This document shows positions 1 to 7,909 of a stretch of DNA of 10,400 bases, piece by piece (positions within the stretch are counted from its first letter, which is position 1; every line of letters begins with the position of its first letter). The translations under genes and the position numbers were made by a program. The notes under the pieces were generated by a model. That model did no database searches and had not been told where the DNA came from. It saw only the letters and a list, made by a program, of their open reading frames with translations. Location of the stretch: positions 2,383 to 12,782 of the forward strand of contig UZAN01056365.1 of NCBI GenBank assembly GCA_900618425.1. The letters are read 5' to 3'. Origin of the DNA: Echinostoma caproni. Taxonomy: Eukaryota; Platyhelminthes; Trematoda; Plagiorchiida; Echinostomatidae.

Positions 1-240
1 GATAAACTGCCCCTCACCGTGTTTATTTGCTAGAGTGCCCTCTCCAGGGGCGGGTATGGATAGAAGAAAGAAGCCAGGGGGTGCCCACGCAGCTGGCTTC
101 TGAGACTGAGCTTCTTCTGGCCTCTAATTGTTGACCTTTCAGGCATGATTGGATCTCCGGCTGTGAAAAGCCATCCTGTGTAGCTCGCAGGGTCATGGAG
201 GCACGCAAGCCATCACACCGCGTCAAGGTGCAGTCTCGTC
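1..240. other. GC-rich unassigned block, possibly an old repeat
   Basis: This stretch is visibly richer in G and C than the AT-rich DNA that follows. On the minus strand it is open for 67 codons (23-226), and a minus-strand AATAAA lies at 22-27. I do not recognise the translation. The compositional step near 240 suggests the end of an inserted repeat copy, but I see no terminal repeats or target-site duplication. It could equally be ordinary GC-rich intergenic DNA. Confidence 0.2.
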
Positions 241-439
241 GTGATGAGACGACTTCGAAAGGAGTATTGTGTTTATGATTCTGTAAAACTGAAATGTAAC
301 AGTTCTCTCACGTGGGAATCGAATACCGTGGAATGTAAGATGATCAATATCAGGAGTGAAATTTTCGGTCAATGCTGTACAATTACCGGTGGTGCGTCAG
401 TGGTTATGGTGGAATATCGGTAGTGTTAGTGTGTACACG

Positions 440-964
440 ATGAAACAACCAACAATTCTGAGATGCGTTTTCAAGCGGTACAGTCGTAAGTACACCCACT
501 GAAAGTGTATTAGCTGCAGATTATGATACCTGAAGCATCTTTTACGCGTGTCACCAGACAGATTTCCTAGGCGTTTGATGCTTGCCGGTTGGAGGTAGTC
601 AGAATTGAAACCGGGATGTGGTTGTAAAAATCCTGACTGTTGCTGAATTTTGAACAACCTTATGATTGATCTGGAACACTAAGTGGTATTGCTGTTTGTC
701 GTAGACATTGGCTACTGTACATCAACTTTCCATCTTTACAAATATGGCTCGCTCGTTCTCTGTAACTGTATTCCGATAGTTCCTCGCAGCTGTGAGCCCT
801 TTGATTTAGTTTTTCACCGACCAGATGAGTATCCAAAACATCAATCGAAACCGAACCGCGACAGGAAAACGTAAGTGGTTGGAGAAAAGCAAACTGTTAT
901 CAATGATGCCGTTTTTTCTCTCAGTTATTTAACGCCACGTATACACGAGTTTGAATTCATATAA
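440..964 (+). CDS. Candidate small three-exon gene, 83-residue product of unknown function
   Basis: Three exons join in one frame: 440-485 (ATG at 440), 705-870 and 925-964 (TAA at 962-964). They total 252 nt, or 83 codons plus stop. The first donor is GTAAGT at 486 and its acceptor is TTTGTCGTAG ending at 704. The second donor is GTAAGT at 871 and its acceptor is TTTTTTCTCTCAG ending at 924. Phases match at both junctions (phase 1, then phase 2). Without splicing, the TAA inside the second donor would end the frame at 874. The frame is open upstream of the ATG only to a TGA at 341, so 440 is the first in-frame ATG. The product begins MKQPTILRCVFKRY, which is basic and amphipathic and might be a mitochondrial presequence. 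Its middle is Cys-rich and its C-terminal half is hydrophilic (RPDEYPKHQSKPNRDRK). I recognise no family. AATAAA signals follow at 1006 and 1121. The splice sites are seen in the sequence; that the gene is real is inference. Two consensus introns in so short a space can still occur by chance. Confidence 0.35.
486..704 (+). other. Candidate intron 1 (219 nt)
   Basis: The intron begins with the strong donor GTAAGTACAC and ends in a moderately pyrimidine-rich acceptor (TTGCTGTTTGTCGTAG). It interrupts the candidate gene in phase 1: the C at 485 joins AC at 705-706 to make a His codon. Its length is a multiple of three, but it contains stops in the gene frame, so retention would not extend the protein. 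Confidence 0.3.
871..924 (+). other. Candidate 54-nt intron 2
   Basis: This has the form of a very short spliceosomal intron: GTAAGT at the start, a central purine-rich stretch, and a clean polypyrimidine tract directly before CAG at the end. Removing it in phase 2 joins AC (869-870) to T (925) as a Thr codon and carries the frame 12 codons further to TAA. Introns of about 30-60 nt are a known class in schistosomes and other trematodes. Confidence 0.4.
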
Positions 965-1005
965 ATGAGATAACGTGACTGAATGAACTACAAGCTAGTG
1001 GAGTA

Positions 1006-1011
1006 AATAAA
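1006..1011 (+). terminator. Poly(A) signal AATAAA, proximal
   Basis: This canonical hexamer lies 42 nt after the stop codon of the candidate spliced gene. The flanking sequence is not strikingly GT-rich, so it may be the weaker of the two signals. Confidence 0.3.
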
Positions 1012-1120
1012 TCACGTCCACCTAGATGCTGTTCTAAGAATGTGTGAAACCAAATTATGTAAAGCATATCATTAGTGTTCATTGCTGTTAGACCATAATC
1101 AGTAATTTTATGTCATGTTT

Positions 1121-1126
1121 AATAAA
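1121..1126 (+). terminator. Poly(A) signal AATAAA, distal
   Basis: This canonical hexamer is followed within about 10-20 nt by a T/G-rich stretch (TGCTTCTATTTGG), as expected downstream of a cleavage site. If used, the candidate gene would have a 3' UTR of roughly 175 nt ending near 1140. Sequence composition changes just beyond, at about 1160. Confidence 0.35.
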
Positions 1127-1164
1127 GAGATGCTTCTATTTGGAAGCATAAACGATGTCCATGT

Positions 1165-1380
1165 TCATGGCGAGGCGTTAGTTTGAGGGTCCATGCGCCA
1201 ACCTCCGCTCTTGGTACCAAGTAGTCGAGGTATCGGTTCGAGGAATCCTTACTCTTGTTATCAGATGATAACAGAAGGATCCTTCGGCAATGCCGGGGTC
1301 CGGAACAGAAGCTGTATGCTCACCAAAAGTCAACCTCGTTAGGTGCCTTAGTGTCACGTGGGGCTTGAACTCCGTATTTA
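1165..1380 (+). repeat. tRNA-like, possible SINE remnant
   Basis: A degenerate box A-like sequence (TGGCGAGGCGT, 1168-1178) precedes a box B-like sequence (GGTTCGAGGAATCC, 1235-1248), which differs from the GGTTCGANTCC consensus mainly by extra bases in the middle. The spacing of about 57 nt is long for most tRNAs but tolerable for a long-variable-arm type or a decayed SINE. A hairpin follows (1242-1282), then more GC-rich sequence to about 1380. A second GTTCAAGCCC-like box can be read on the minus strand near 1366-1375. I see no poly(A) tail or target-site duplication. This could be a chance match in a GC-rich stretch. Confidence 0.25.
1242..1282. repeat. Nested imperfect hairpin
   Basis: The inner perfect stem is GTTATC (1257-1262) paired with GATAAC (1267-1272) across an AGAT loop. 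The outer arms are GGAATCCTT (1242-1250) and AAGGATCC (1275-1282), which match with one base missing. The structure starts within the box B-like motif. Confidence 0.5.
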
Positions 1381-1382
1381 CT

Positions 1383-2160
1383 TTACTACGCTACAAAACA
1401 GGTGTGCCTCCATCTATGCTGAATACTGTTGTCCCGACTTTTTATTCGTTTTGGAGTGAACTTTATTAAAACTAAGATATTACTTAAATCCCGAAATGTG
1501 TTAACAACCGGAATAAATGCCTGATACAATTGTATTGTCAAACAATCAGTCACAATGAGATAAACAGTCAACAACACAAATTAAATATGTAGTTTTGTTT
1601 TATTTAGTCCAAGCTAGATAATCTTCTAATTCAACTGTCAGCATCAAATATTTTTAAGCGCCTAAAAAGGAAACTACCGGAGCTTCACAGAGACGCATTC
1701 ATTGACGCAAAGTTTTAGTGTCCTAGATTACTCGGATAATTTTGTTTTTCTCAAATCTTTAAGCTCCGTCATTATGAGACATTTTTAAGTGTCCTTCTGT
1801 GCTTACACTTTTGACGTTCGGATATTGTTAAGACCATTGTTTTTTATTACCTCTGCCATTTTAAGTGAATTGACGATATATGGTGATTGCTCATGAACTA
1901 TGAACTCCTTTGTTTTATTGAACACAATGTCCTTGTACAATCCGATTTTATGCTGATCACAGTTCGATTCCTTTGTTGATTGTTGTGTTCTGCTTTTTTC
2001 CAGTCTCATTTCTGGTTTGGACCATTACTGCGCTGATTCCGATACGTATACGAATTATGGTAGCTCGTACAACTGCGATTGATGTATCACATTAAATAAA
2101 ATACGTCTGTATAACCCACAAGATTTGTGTTCAACTCGATCGTAAATTGGTTGAACGATA
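1383..2160. other. AT-rich stretch with no recognisable gene
   Basis: I find no LINE motif, RNA gene or repeat here. The minus strand is open for 68 codons at 1803-2009. Its hydrophilic translation starts MRLEKSRTQQSTKE and is not familiar. It has no clear flanking splice signals, so I do not call it a gene. The 2160 boundary is arbitrary: beyond it may lie the 3' untranslated region of the minus-strand LINE relic. Confidence 0.4.
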
Positions 2161-2358
2161 ATTGATTAGCTAGGAAGGTCGTCACGACTGACCTGAGTGG
2201 ATGTAATTGTTGTTCTGCAAGTCGACAATACACAAAGAATGCCCGTCGGATTCTCAGGATCAGCAACGATCTTATCGGCTATTGGACCTCACATTGGAAG
2301 CGGTCCTTTGTTGGGGTATAGTGAAAGAAAAAACCGAAAATTGATTCGGGACCTAATC

Positions 2359-2715
2359 CTACGCTTCTAGTTTGTGAAATAGTTCCAACCATCGCCTCTC
2401 GAGCCTCTTCGTGAAAGCATTTACGCTTCCTAGCTCCATCGGCCTCTGCGGCAACTTATTCCATACACTACCTATACTTTTGCTGAAGGCGTATGAAAGC
2501 ACCGCTAGTCTTGTACGCGATTTCTTCAGTTTGATAGTTTTACTCGTATTTTCAGAAAGGGACCACGCGCTAAAACCCATCGGCACAAACACCGTAAATC
2601 GGCTACTGCGAACCCGCAAACAAGGGCTCTTTATGCAGTACAGCATGTGGTCGCACCACTCAGTCTGAGGGGCAACATCCAGCGACGCTTTGGGCATGAA
2701 AACGGACACCTTCAA
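2359..2715 (-). pseudogene. LINE relic: C-terminal tail of a CR1-type reverse transcriptase ORF2
   Basis: Reading the minus strand, residues 57-110 of this 118-residue open stretch match the hallmark end of CR1/Jockey-group ORF2 proteins. A basic block (TIKLKKSRTRLAV) is followed by YAFSKSIGSVWNKLP, which corresponds to the usual FFxxRVVxxWNxLP pattern. Then comes SVNAFTKRLERRW, which corresponds to the usual S.xxFKxRLDxxW ending, and a natural stop at 2359. The first 50 residues are less clear and may belong to older sequence. The catalytic YxDD region is absent. The element would run toward lower coordinates, so about 2160-2358 may be its 3' UTR. It may be the other half of the relic at 4406-4695. 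The family assignment comes from motif recognition by eye. Confidence 0.7.
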
Positions 2716-2739
2716 CCAGACATCCTGTCAACGGACCGA

Positions 2740-3560
2740 ATGATGGCCTTCCACCCTTCATGCTGTCCAAGTTCCAACGTGCGTCATTGCCGGGTACACT
2801 TTGATACGGTGCTTATCGTTCTCCCCCGGTTGAGTTAGCAAGACACACGTCCCGCCAGATGGGAATAACAGCGAAAGTCGCCGAGTCATACCATTTCACC
2901 TGGGCCCGCCGAAAGAAAGGGACAACAAGGCGGGCATTATACCAGGCACGGTAAACCAGTAAGCAAAGTTGTAGAATAGATCTCCTACTCCACCGGTCAC
3001 AAGACGCTTTGATCTCAACGCTACCCAAAAGGCAGCTCCTAGTCACTGGGAACAGAATCCACCCAAACAGTATCAGTCCACTGACCGATATTAGGGCCTT
3101 CGCCCACGGCTGTGCTTTTCCCTCCAAGTATATTAGAAGGGCGGGATCCTGACGATGGTGCACCACACCAACCGTCCGCACAACTAGAGACCCGGTCGCC
3201 ATCAAACCAGTAGGGCCTCGTCTAGGATGTCACCACCCCAGGCAACAGGCCGAAGCCTGTCAGGAGACTAGCTCTTAGCCCAGCCCATACACTTAGGGTC
3301 GACCCGCAATGTGCCACGAGAAGGCGGCTAGCTCCTGGAACTTCTGGTCCGTGCTGGTCATAACGGGAACTGAAAGCTCCCTCCCAACTCCGGGGAAGTC
3401 CCTTTCCGCCGAAAGCTTACCAGAGTTGACGGCCTGCCGGTATGTCTTCTTACGAGTCTCAATTTGCGCGCGACCTCCTAGTGCCTCGTTGCCCGAAGTA
3501 GACAAAAACACTCGTGGGAGTCGTAAACGTTTATTGGCGAATCGTGGCACTAGATAGTAC
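2740..3560. other. GC-rich block, unidentified, probably repeat-derived
   Basis: Composition is clearly richer in GC than on either side. Open stretches exist on the minus strand (2813-3205, 130 codons; 3293-3550, 85 codons) and on the plus strand (3309-3557, 82 codons). Few stops are expected in GC-rich DNA, so this alone is weak coding evidence. None of the translations shows a motif I recognise. Around 3120-3230 the minus strand has a GC-rich, untranslated-leader-like texture. Its position between two pieces of minus-strand LINE makes an inserted mobile element plausible. No terminal repeats were found. Confidence 0.3.
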
Positions 3561-4405
3561 CGAAACGTGCCAAGGTGACGCTAAACAATGCAAGCAATAA
3601 ATGCAGTAGCAGAGCGCAAGCGTGTCACACGTGTAGCGTGGGTTTGAACAGGACCCAGCTTATATATACGTCGGAGCGGAAAACCGTGCTCGGTAAAACA
3701 AAGAAATATCACAGTTGGAGTCAGAGTTGATTGTGAAGAAAATATGAACGGAAAACGTCCTCGTGGATTGCTCCTTTTCTTCATACAATCATGGTCGCTA
3801 CAGCAGCCCCCCGCTAGAAAGCAAGCAAAAGCTTCCGATTTAGGAACGAGTTTGAAGAGCAGGCAATCGTTAGCGTGTGGCTGTGCTGCAAGATATGGAC
3901 TGGCAGAATCGTTGGTATGTGTGGACTGTTTTGCGTCAGTCGAACATCAACCAAATTCGTTGCATCGGATGTCAGCATGGGAACCATAGTGACGTATTCT
4001 CAATCGGTCATTGGATGATTCACACCATCCGAATCGTTAGTTGTATCATGGTATTAGGTGGCTCTCGTCGTTTTCAGCGTCCGTGATCGTTGGCGTGCCA
4101 GAATGAACGAAGTGGACCACCTGTTGTTCATGTATGCAACCGTAGAAACGTAAATCGTCTCCAACAAACTCTTGAGATCCAAAGGGACCACGATCGTGCG
4201 AGAGGGTGCCAAAATTATCGTTGAACCTCGAGGCAACCAATGTGCGTTTCGTATGACCTGATCTCTGGAAGTGAAAAATTGTCGGAGAAAACCGGTGTAG
4301 CATCCTAACGTTCAAAATTGTTGCATCAATCATAAACAATCCTTGAGCATACAAAACAAATATCGAGATACGGCATCTCGTGATGTAAGTCGTAATAGGT
4401 ATTGC
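3561..4405. other. Stretch without assignable gene
   Basis: Short open frames occur here (plus 3744-3989; minus 4046-4354), none with a recognisable domain. The minus-strand frame contains SGHTKRTLVASRF near 4220-4260. This faintly recalls the TRGHxxKLxxxR block that follows DLIETFxIMNG in CR1-type ORF2, and it lies downstream of such a sequence, but the similarity is too weak to call. A TATATATA run sits at 3661-3668. Confidence 0.3.
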
Positions 4406-4695
4406 TCACGTTATACGCTTATGTGGATCCGTTCTTGATATTCCATTCATAATTTCAAATGTTTCTATCAAGTCATCCTGTAGTCTTCATCTTCCCAAGT
4501 ATAATACTCCAGATGCTGCAGTCTCTGCCCATGTGGCTTCCGTCGCTGTTCTTCGATCATCCTTGTGGCCAATCGTTAGACCCCCTCGAGACAAGCAGAG
4601 GCCATTTTGAAGAAGGGAGCCCAGGCCTGTGTACAATATTCTAAATACAGTCGAACATTTGCATCGTATAGAGGTACGAATACCTCCGGTTTCCT
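4406..4695 (-). pseudogene. LINE relic: CR1-type ORF2 segment following the reverse transcriptase core
   Basis: On the minus strand, starting near 4695, one reads EVFVPLYDANVRLYLEYCTQAW, then LEGV-stop-RLATRMI. This matches the well-known FVPLYKALVRPHLEYxxQAW...LExVQRxATRMI block near the C-terminus of CR1/L2/Jockey-type ORF2. The stop at 4576-4578 is TAA where the family has CAA (Gln), which is a single C-to-T change. The frame continues through EDEDY to about 4474, shifts by one base, and resumes as DLIETFEIMNGISRTDP before TGA at 4406-4408. The catalytic palm of the RT is missing. The match is strong enough to be confident of the class, but not of the precise family. It is clearly dead. 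Confidence 0.75.
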
Positions 4696-4699
4696 ACAT

Positions 4700-6000
4700 G
4701 TTAGTGCCAACCTCAATCTGAATTGCTCTCTAAGGGCGCGATGTTCAGGCGAGCACACTTTTCTGCTCATTTTTAATCTGCTCTCACTAAAATTCACAAA
4801 TTTACTAGATACAAAATATACGAGTAATAATGACATGAAAGGTACATGAACGGAAGGACAGAAAGGTTATATGGTTATTTGATAGATCCTCGTCCCGGGA
4901 TGTTTGGCTCCGGTTGATAATGCTCGATGGAGCTGAAAACGATTGCTCTTACAGTTAACGGACCGCTTGACCATAATTGATGATGTATGCGTGATGCTTC
5001 GGCAACACGTGCGTAGTCACGAACAGAGATTGTATTGTTGTATAACTAATTGTGCGTATTGAAACAAGCTGTACAATAACGTCACATAAAATTAGATAGA
5101 AAAGTGAGACACCACAACTTCACACAACGCTGGTGTGACTAGCAGCAGGACATGTTCAGTTTGCAAACCAGTCCTGTGTACTTGAGGACCATCAGGACAT
5201 GGTTACATAGCCATTGCATACTTATCAAAACCATGAAGGTTCAGATATCAAGTAGCAACTTAACCTCTCGAGCGCGCGCTGTTTCAATACTGGACATGTT
5301 TTGTCATTTTCGATTATTCTTAGTCATTCCTAAGTGTCAAGTCCATTTTCGTTAGATTATTGTAACGTTTATTGTAGTGCTTAGTAGTATTCGTCTATTC
5401 TTTGGTGTCCTTGTGTACTACTCGTCGGTTTAACTCAAAAGGTATAAAATCTCAATTTCTCAAACCGTTTGAATAGGACATTTGAATTAATTACTAACTA
5501 ACTACTTTTAACCGTCTCGGTTTTTGCCGCATATTTGTATTGTATAGACAGGCCATTTAGCTACATTATCATTATAACCTTAACTGACGTGATTAAACAT
5601 TAGGTTATCATCAACTTAAATTGTCACAGCACCGTGATGCTCCCAAGCTCATTAGTAAAGGAAACTAGACTGCTCCTGGCTCCGCTACAAGCCCTGTGAC
5701 CTGTCCTACCCTTTTCGTCCATCTTCTCGCAATACTACTGATCGCTGACATACATGGAGAAACAAACATGAAAAGGATTTTTCGGTAAGGAAAATGGAAG
5801 GGGAATGCCGAAAGAACTAAGCCTAGACCGGTGCTAGTAGAGTTTGCTGGCTCCACCATGAGACCTATTACTGGCTGCCGCAGAGAAAGCCAGGATTGCA
5901 TCCGATAACAGGACAATCGTTGAGCCGAATGTTTCTACGAAGTCTCCGTATATATTCCCCAAAACTTATCACACAAGCACTGCGAGGCCTATTGTAAGGA
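4700..6000. other. 1.3 kb with no recognisable feature
   Basis: The sequence is mostly AT-rich, apart from a modestly GC-richer part at about 5640-5940. Open frames here are short: plus 5152-5355 (67 codons), and minus 5665-5916 (83 codons, with a hydrophobic middle). None shows a conserved motif, credible splice signals or a repeat. The part after 5640 could be the eroded beginning of LINE-B, but nothing in it proves this. Confidence 0.4.
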
Positions 6001-6008
6001 TTGAAAAA

Positions 6009-6369
6009 TTGCAGAGCAATAGCACTGCATGCAGCCACAGGGCCTCAGAAAGTTCTCACTCAATACGAATGAACTCGCAAAACCAAAAAAATGATCAGTA
6101 TCAGACGGATTCGGGCACCTATTCACCAAGGGGGTCTACAATTGTTGAAAAGTCAGCGAAAGCTGAGCGCTGTAATACTAGAGTTAAACATTTCCCCGCG
6201 GGAAACCGGCTCAAAAAGTTCTAAACGAGTTAGTCCGTCGCCCTCACTGTCACGCGAAATGCATAAGTGCAATAAACTGAGGGTGACCTTTACCTGTGTG
6301 AAGCCTAATGCACAAACCAGAGACCCAAATAACGATGTACATGTGGCAAAAAACGCTCTAACCCCTTGA
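6009..6369 (+). other. Ser/Lys-rich open segments, possibly eroded ORF1 tail of LINE-B
   Basis: Two overlapping plus-strand frames (6009-6224 and 6091-6369) encode polar, Ser-, Lys- and Pro-rich sequence such as HRASESSHSIRMNSQNQ and SKSSKRVSPSPSLSREMHK. Such low-complexity basic tails precede ORF2 in CR1-type elements, as LINE-A in this same window shows. The segment ends about 40 nt before LINE-B endonuclease sequence starts. There is no specific homology to support this, only position and composition. Confidence 0.25.
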
Positions 6370-6404
6370 TTGGGATTTTGAACTAGGCAAATTATCAAAC
6401 TGGT

Positions 6405-7490
6405 AACCTAACCCTATGGTTCACTAACGTCTATAGCCTTGGAAACAGGTGGGGGAATTGGCAGATCGATACCAAAGGACAGACATCATGGCAATATCTG
6501 AAACTTGGCTAACCTCAGTGGAGCCTATGAACTGTCTACCGTAAAATGACCGCTTCGCCTACCACGTAAATAGATCGAATGGCCGACAGGGCGGGGGCGG
6601 AGCGTTCTCCTAATGATACAGTCCAACTACGTTCAATGGAAGCTACCATATTCTCCATACGTTGATAGCATCCAGGCCGTCGTATGTTCTCTGATTATAG
6701 GGAACAGGAAACTGGCAGTAGCTTGTGTCTGTCTTAGCCCAGAAGAAACTGCGGATGAGGACAGTGAGCTTTTAAACTTTTTGGCAAGGGTGAAGCGTGA
6801 TTTTCCTGAAGTGTTAATATTGGGGAACTTTAACACCCCCAACATAAACTGGCCAGCAAGCAATGGGCCTGCAGACGTTCAATGAATCCCTCCTTGATTG
6901 ATCCCAAATGTGTGCAGTGTGGCAGCACGTGCTGCAACCCACCAGATTTCACATGTGTCATCAATCATTCCTTCTTGATCTCGTCTTTACCATGAGTGAG
7001 CATGATGTTTGCGGGATCAACATAGACCCAACTCTAGGAAAAAGTGACCACACTTGAACTCCGGCTCCTGAAGAGACCCATAAGAACCAAGTGGACCAGG
7101 AACTATGGAGGCATTGACCAGGACGAGCTAATCAGATAGGTACATGAACGCGATTGGGTATCTACTGTGGCCAATCTTAACGTAGAAGAGAGATGGCAAA
7201 CCATAAAGCGCGGTACAGTCGAGCTTATGGACGAGTTTGCCGCGCTAACTGTAACGAAAAATAGAAATCGGCCCCAGTGGTGGACACCTGCAGTGAAACG
7301 CTCGCTACAACGTGGATATAGAGAATGGAATAGGTTTGCACGATGCCATAGTCACAGAGCTCGACAAAAGTATACAAAAGAACGAAACATTTATGTTAAA
7401 TTGCAGTGGGCAGCAAAATACAAATTTGAGCTACGGCTAGCTTGGGTGAGTTGGCGCCAAGTTGAAATTTTTGACGTGCTCTCCTTGAAA
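6405..7490 (+). mobile_element. LINE-B: truncated CR1/Jockey-group non-LTR retrotransposon
   Basis: Recognisable element sequence starts at about 6405 with the first strand of the endonuclease domain and ends at about 7490 in the linker before the reverse transcriptase. At that point it is abruptly replaced by the 5' end of LINE-A (7491). Orientation is plus, the same as LINE-A. No 3' UTR or RT is visible, so its 3' half either lies beyond LINE-A outside the window or has been deleted. At least three frame changes and five stops make it older and more decayed than LINE-A. Its endonuclease differs markedly from that of LINE-A, so the two belong to different families. Confidence 0.75.
6408..7490 (+). 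pseudogene. Broken ORF2 of LINE-B: AP-like endonuclease plus linker
   Basis: In a working element this protein would nick the target DNA and prime reverse transcription in the nucleus. The pieces in order are as follows. LTLWFTNVYSLGNR lies at 6408-6449. After a frame change comes DIMAISETWLTS (6482-6517), which contains the catalytic Glu. Next are GRQGGGGAF and stops (TAA 6542, TAA 6611, TGA 6614). Another frame (6613-6885) carries AVACVCLSP and VLILGNFNTPNINW. The GDFN catalytic motif is GNFN (6823-6834), so Asp is replaced by Asn. Frame 6872-7057 gives FLLDLVFTMSEHDV and GKSDH with the terminal SDH intact (7043-7051). Frame 7059-7499 is the linker, with a stop at 7137-7139, the RPQWWTPAVKRSLQR motif and a basic helix that usually precedes the RT. 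The catalytic RT region is absent. It is non-functional. Confidence 0.75.
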
Positions 7491-7501
7491 AGTTATTAGA
7501 C

Positions 7502-7589
7502 ATATCCACTGGGATATATCACTCGTTCTTGTGCACCTTTACACGTTTGCTTTATTCATTCCGTAAAAGGGAACTTAGATACCTAAGTT
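7502..7589 (+). promoter_or_regulatory. 5' UTR hairpins of LINE-A, first copy
   Basis: Two perfect hairpins lie in the leader. ATATCC (7502-7507) pairs with GGATAT (7512-7517) across ACTG. AACTTAG (7572-7578) pairs with CTAAGTT (7583-7589) across ATAC. LINE 5' UTRs carry the internal promoter and can carry RNA structures. A role here is inference from conservation in both copies. Confidence 0.4.
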
Positions 7590-7625
7590 TCTCGCATCAA
7601 CAGAAAGTATTCCATCTCTTATTCA

Positions 7626-7897
7626 ATGCCATCTACTCTACTCTGTAACCTACATAGCTCTGAAGAGTCAGATGAAAGTACTCTCCCCATGCGGTATAGT
7701 CCATCAGAAATAGACGTTGATACCCTCGGCATGTGTCTTAACGAAACCATTATAGAGAACCCTCCATCCACACAAGAACGAGTAGCAAAATCACACGCGG
7801 AGGAGATAGCAGAAATGAAGTCCCACATTTCACGGCTCGAACAACAGCTCTCGGAGCTTAGGTTGCTCATTCGGAATGAGCTCCAAACAACCCAGGC
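7626..7897 (+). pseudogene. ORF1 N-terminal fragment, first copy
   Basis: This opens with ATG at 7626 and stays in frame for 90 codons. It begins MPSTLLCNLHSSEESDES, an acidic Ser-rich head, and continues into a heptad-rich coiled coil (EEIAEMKSHISRLEQQLSELR). It runs through the N at 7898 into unit 2, where TAG at 7905 stops it. This copy lacks the two small deletions that break the second copy, so it shows the ancestral reading frame of the ORF1 head. In a CR1-type element the coiled coil would let ORF1 protein form multimers on element RNA in the cytoplasm. Confidence 0.7.
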
Positions 7898-7898
7898 N
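7898..7898. other. Ambiguous base N at the repeat junction
   Basis: This is the only N in the window, and it falls precisely between the two 408-bp units. It may mark an assembly join or a real polymorphic base. Confidence 0.95.
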
Positions 7899-7909
7899 AG
7901 TTATTAGAC

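Noticed and set aside
241..423. Plus-strand open frame with several Cys residues (CVYDSVKLKCNSSLTWE)
   Set aside because: Only 60 codons, no signal peptide, no complete Cys pattern of a sushi or Ig domain, and it overlaps the leader of a better-supported spliced model.
397..657. 86-codon minus-strand open frame
   Set aside because: No motif; it lies antisense to the candidate spliced gene and its intron and has no credible splice or poly(A) signals of its own.
1803..2009. 68-codon minus-strand open frame with hydrophilic translation
   Set aside because: Length is near chance for this composition, with no recognisable domain and no consensus donor or acceptor at the edges.
2411..2668. 85-codon plus-strand open frame
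   Set aside because: It is the complement of the minus-strand LINE ORF2 tail, which carries the recognisable motifs.
5152..5355. Possible zinc-knuckle (TGT..TGC...CAT spacing near 5150-5200)
   Set aside because: A stop codon falls inside the supposed knuckle and the spacing does not match CCHC.
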